6,139 nucleotides of DNA. Source: UBA5972 sp964466385. Its GTDB lineage: Bacteria; Pseudomonadota; Alphaproteobacteria; Rhodobacterales; Rhodobacteraceae. The number at the start of each line of letters is the position of its first letter. Positions within the stretch are counted from its first letter, which is position 1. The stretch is taken from the NCBI GenBank assembly GCA_964466385.1, contig CAYXNM010000152.1, forward strand, positions 1 through 6,139, in the 5' to 3' direction. Shown one piece after another: positions 5,750 through 6,139 of this stretch. Position numbers and translations under genes: made by a program. A model generated the notes under the pieces. It was not told the DNA's origin and did not search any database. It saw nothing but the letters and a program-made list of their open reading frames with translations.

Positions 5750-5992
5750 ATGGATAAGCTTGTCAACGCGCTCAAATCTCTTCGCGGTCTCTTTCTGGCC
5801 GTGACCGAAACGGGATTGGCGTTCATCGGGTTCATTCTTGTCATCTACATTCTGCTGGGGGGGGAGTCCGGCGATTTCGTCCTGTCGGTCGTCACCAATG
5901 TCAGTCTTCTGGTCGACGCCCTTTCCCCGCAGACGATCGTGGCCGTGACGCTGGTGGTGGGGGCGGTTGCGATCCTGCGAAACCGGCGTTGA
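5750..5992 (+). CDS. Small two-helix membrane protein, copy B, function unknown
   Basis: This gene encodes 80 aa. It has an amphipathic, basic N-terminus (MDKLVNALKSLRG), helix 1 (about 17-37, starting VTETG and ending ILLG), and an acidic link (GGESGD). A segment rich in V/L follows (FVLSVVTNVSLLVDAL), then helix 2 (about 61-75) and a basic tail RNRR. Aligned from VTE without gaps, it shares with copy A the pattern VTE-x-G-x-A-x6-V-x2-ILLG, then VV-x-N about ten residues later. I read the two as diverged tandem paralogues. Ribosome binding is poor: only GGA (5742-5744), 5 nt before the ATG. It lies 37 nt after copy A and probably shares its transcript. A G8 run encodes the ILLGGE junction at the end of helix 1. 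Confidence 0.78.
   Translation: MDKLVNALKSLRGLFLAVTETGLAFIGFILVIYILLGGESGDFVLSVVTNVSLLVDALSPQTIVAVTLVVGAVAILRNRR
5857..5864 (+). repeat. G8 homopolymer inside copy B
   Basis: Eight consecutive G bases cover the end of a Leu codon, two Gly codons and the first base of Glu. A change of one base here would remove the second membrane helix from the product. Loss of one G gives a stop at about 5946-5948; gain of one G runs past the normal stop. Confidence 0.7.
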
Positions 5993-6023
5993 CACAACAA
6001 TTCATGATTGACCACATGGGCGT

Positions 6024-6055
6024 TTGACTTTAGGTGCCTTCGGGCAGGCTTTGAT
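6024..6055 (+). promoter_or_regulatory. Candidate tRNA-His promoter
   Basis: TTGACT (6024-6029) is a good -35 placed 34 nt before the tRNA. No good -10 follows at 17 bp (GGCTTT, 6047-6052); TTTGAT (6050-6055) would need a 20-bp spacer. Weak -10 elements are common at stable-RNA promoters in Rhodobacteraceae, where CarD assists opening. A TTGACA overlapping the stop of copy B (5989-5994) is an alternative -35 with no convincing -10. Confidence 0.4.
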
Positions 6056-6062
6056 GCCATGT

Positions 6063-6139
6063 GCCGGCGTAGCTCAGTTGGTTAGAGCGCTTGATTGTGG
6101 ATCAAGAGGCCCCCCGTTCAAATCGGGGCGCTGGTACCA
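6063..6139 (+). tRNA. trnH-GUG: tRNA-His (anticodon GTG)
   Basis: The gene is 77 nt with an encoded CCA ending on the last base of the window. Arms: acceptor GCCGGCG/CGCTGGT (two G-U pairs), D-stem GCTC/GAGC, anticodon stem CTTGA/TCAAG with GTG at 6097-6099, variable loop AGGCC, T-stem CCCCG/CGGGG with loop TTCAAAT. The base before the acceptor stem is T, so the usual histidine G-1 is not encoded, and the discriminator is A73 instead of C73. This matches the unusual tRNA-His reported for a large alphaproteobacterial clade with a correspondingly changed HisRS. It follows copy B on the same strand, 70 nt from its stop. Confidence 0.97.

Noticed and set aside
5419..5995. Overlapping minus-strand frames opposite the two small membrane proteins
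   Set aside because: They have no ribosome binding site, a polar low-information composition, and cover the promoter palindrome. The plus-strand pair has membrane-protein character and mutual similarity.
6063..6139. tRNA-His as the attachment site of an integrated element
   Set aside because: No integrase, no repeat of the tRNA 3' end in the window and no phage genes. The window ends at the CCA, so the downstream side cannot be seen.

Overview
The window looks chromosomal and comes from an alphaproteobacterium, most likely Rhodobacteraceae (Roseobacter/Rhodobacter group). Four observations point there: a 6S RNA gene directly upstream of the 5-formyltetrahydrofolate cyclo-ligase gene; an SOS box of the alphaproteobacterial form GTTC-N7-GTTC in front of an mmcB gene; a tRNA-His with A73 and no encoded G-1; and a small protein resembling DUF6324, a family I know from Rhodobacteraceae. 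The assignment is from recognition of these features, not from a database search.

Left two thirds (about 4511 down to 93, minus strand): one same-strand series that may be a single transcription unit. A promoter at 4483-4511 leads into a 6S RNA (ssrS, about 4309-4477), then fau (5-FTHF cyclo-ligase, GTG start), a TIGR00282/YmdB-type metallophosphoesterase, an EamA/DMT transporter (ATGA overlap with the phosphoesterase) and an SLC13/DASS permease with two internal RCK_C domains. The coding genes are tightly spaced (46 nt, -4 nt, 13 nt). The only structure seen at the far end is a weak hairpin over the last stop codon; bases 1-92 hold no supported gene.

Middle (4527-5194): mmcB runs rightward, divergent from the 6S RNA, with an exact LexA box overlapping its promoter and possibly a leaderless mRNA. 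It converges on, and overlaps by 8 nt, a 62-aa DUF6324-like gene on the minus strand.

Right end (5195-6139): an AT-rich regulatory stretch with a 17-bp imperfect direct repeat (31 bp period) and a perfect 13-bp palindrome on a candidate -10 element leads into two tandem genes for small two-helix membrane proteins (72 and 80 aa). The two proteins appear to be diverged paralogues and I do not recognise their function. A C9 tract lies between the genes and a G8 tract lies inside the second. The window ends exactly at the CCA of tRNA-His(GUG). This right-hand block is the least explained part. No CRISPR array, insertion sequence, phage structural gene or toxin-antitoxin pair was seen.
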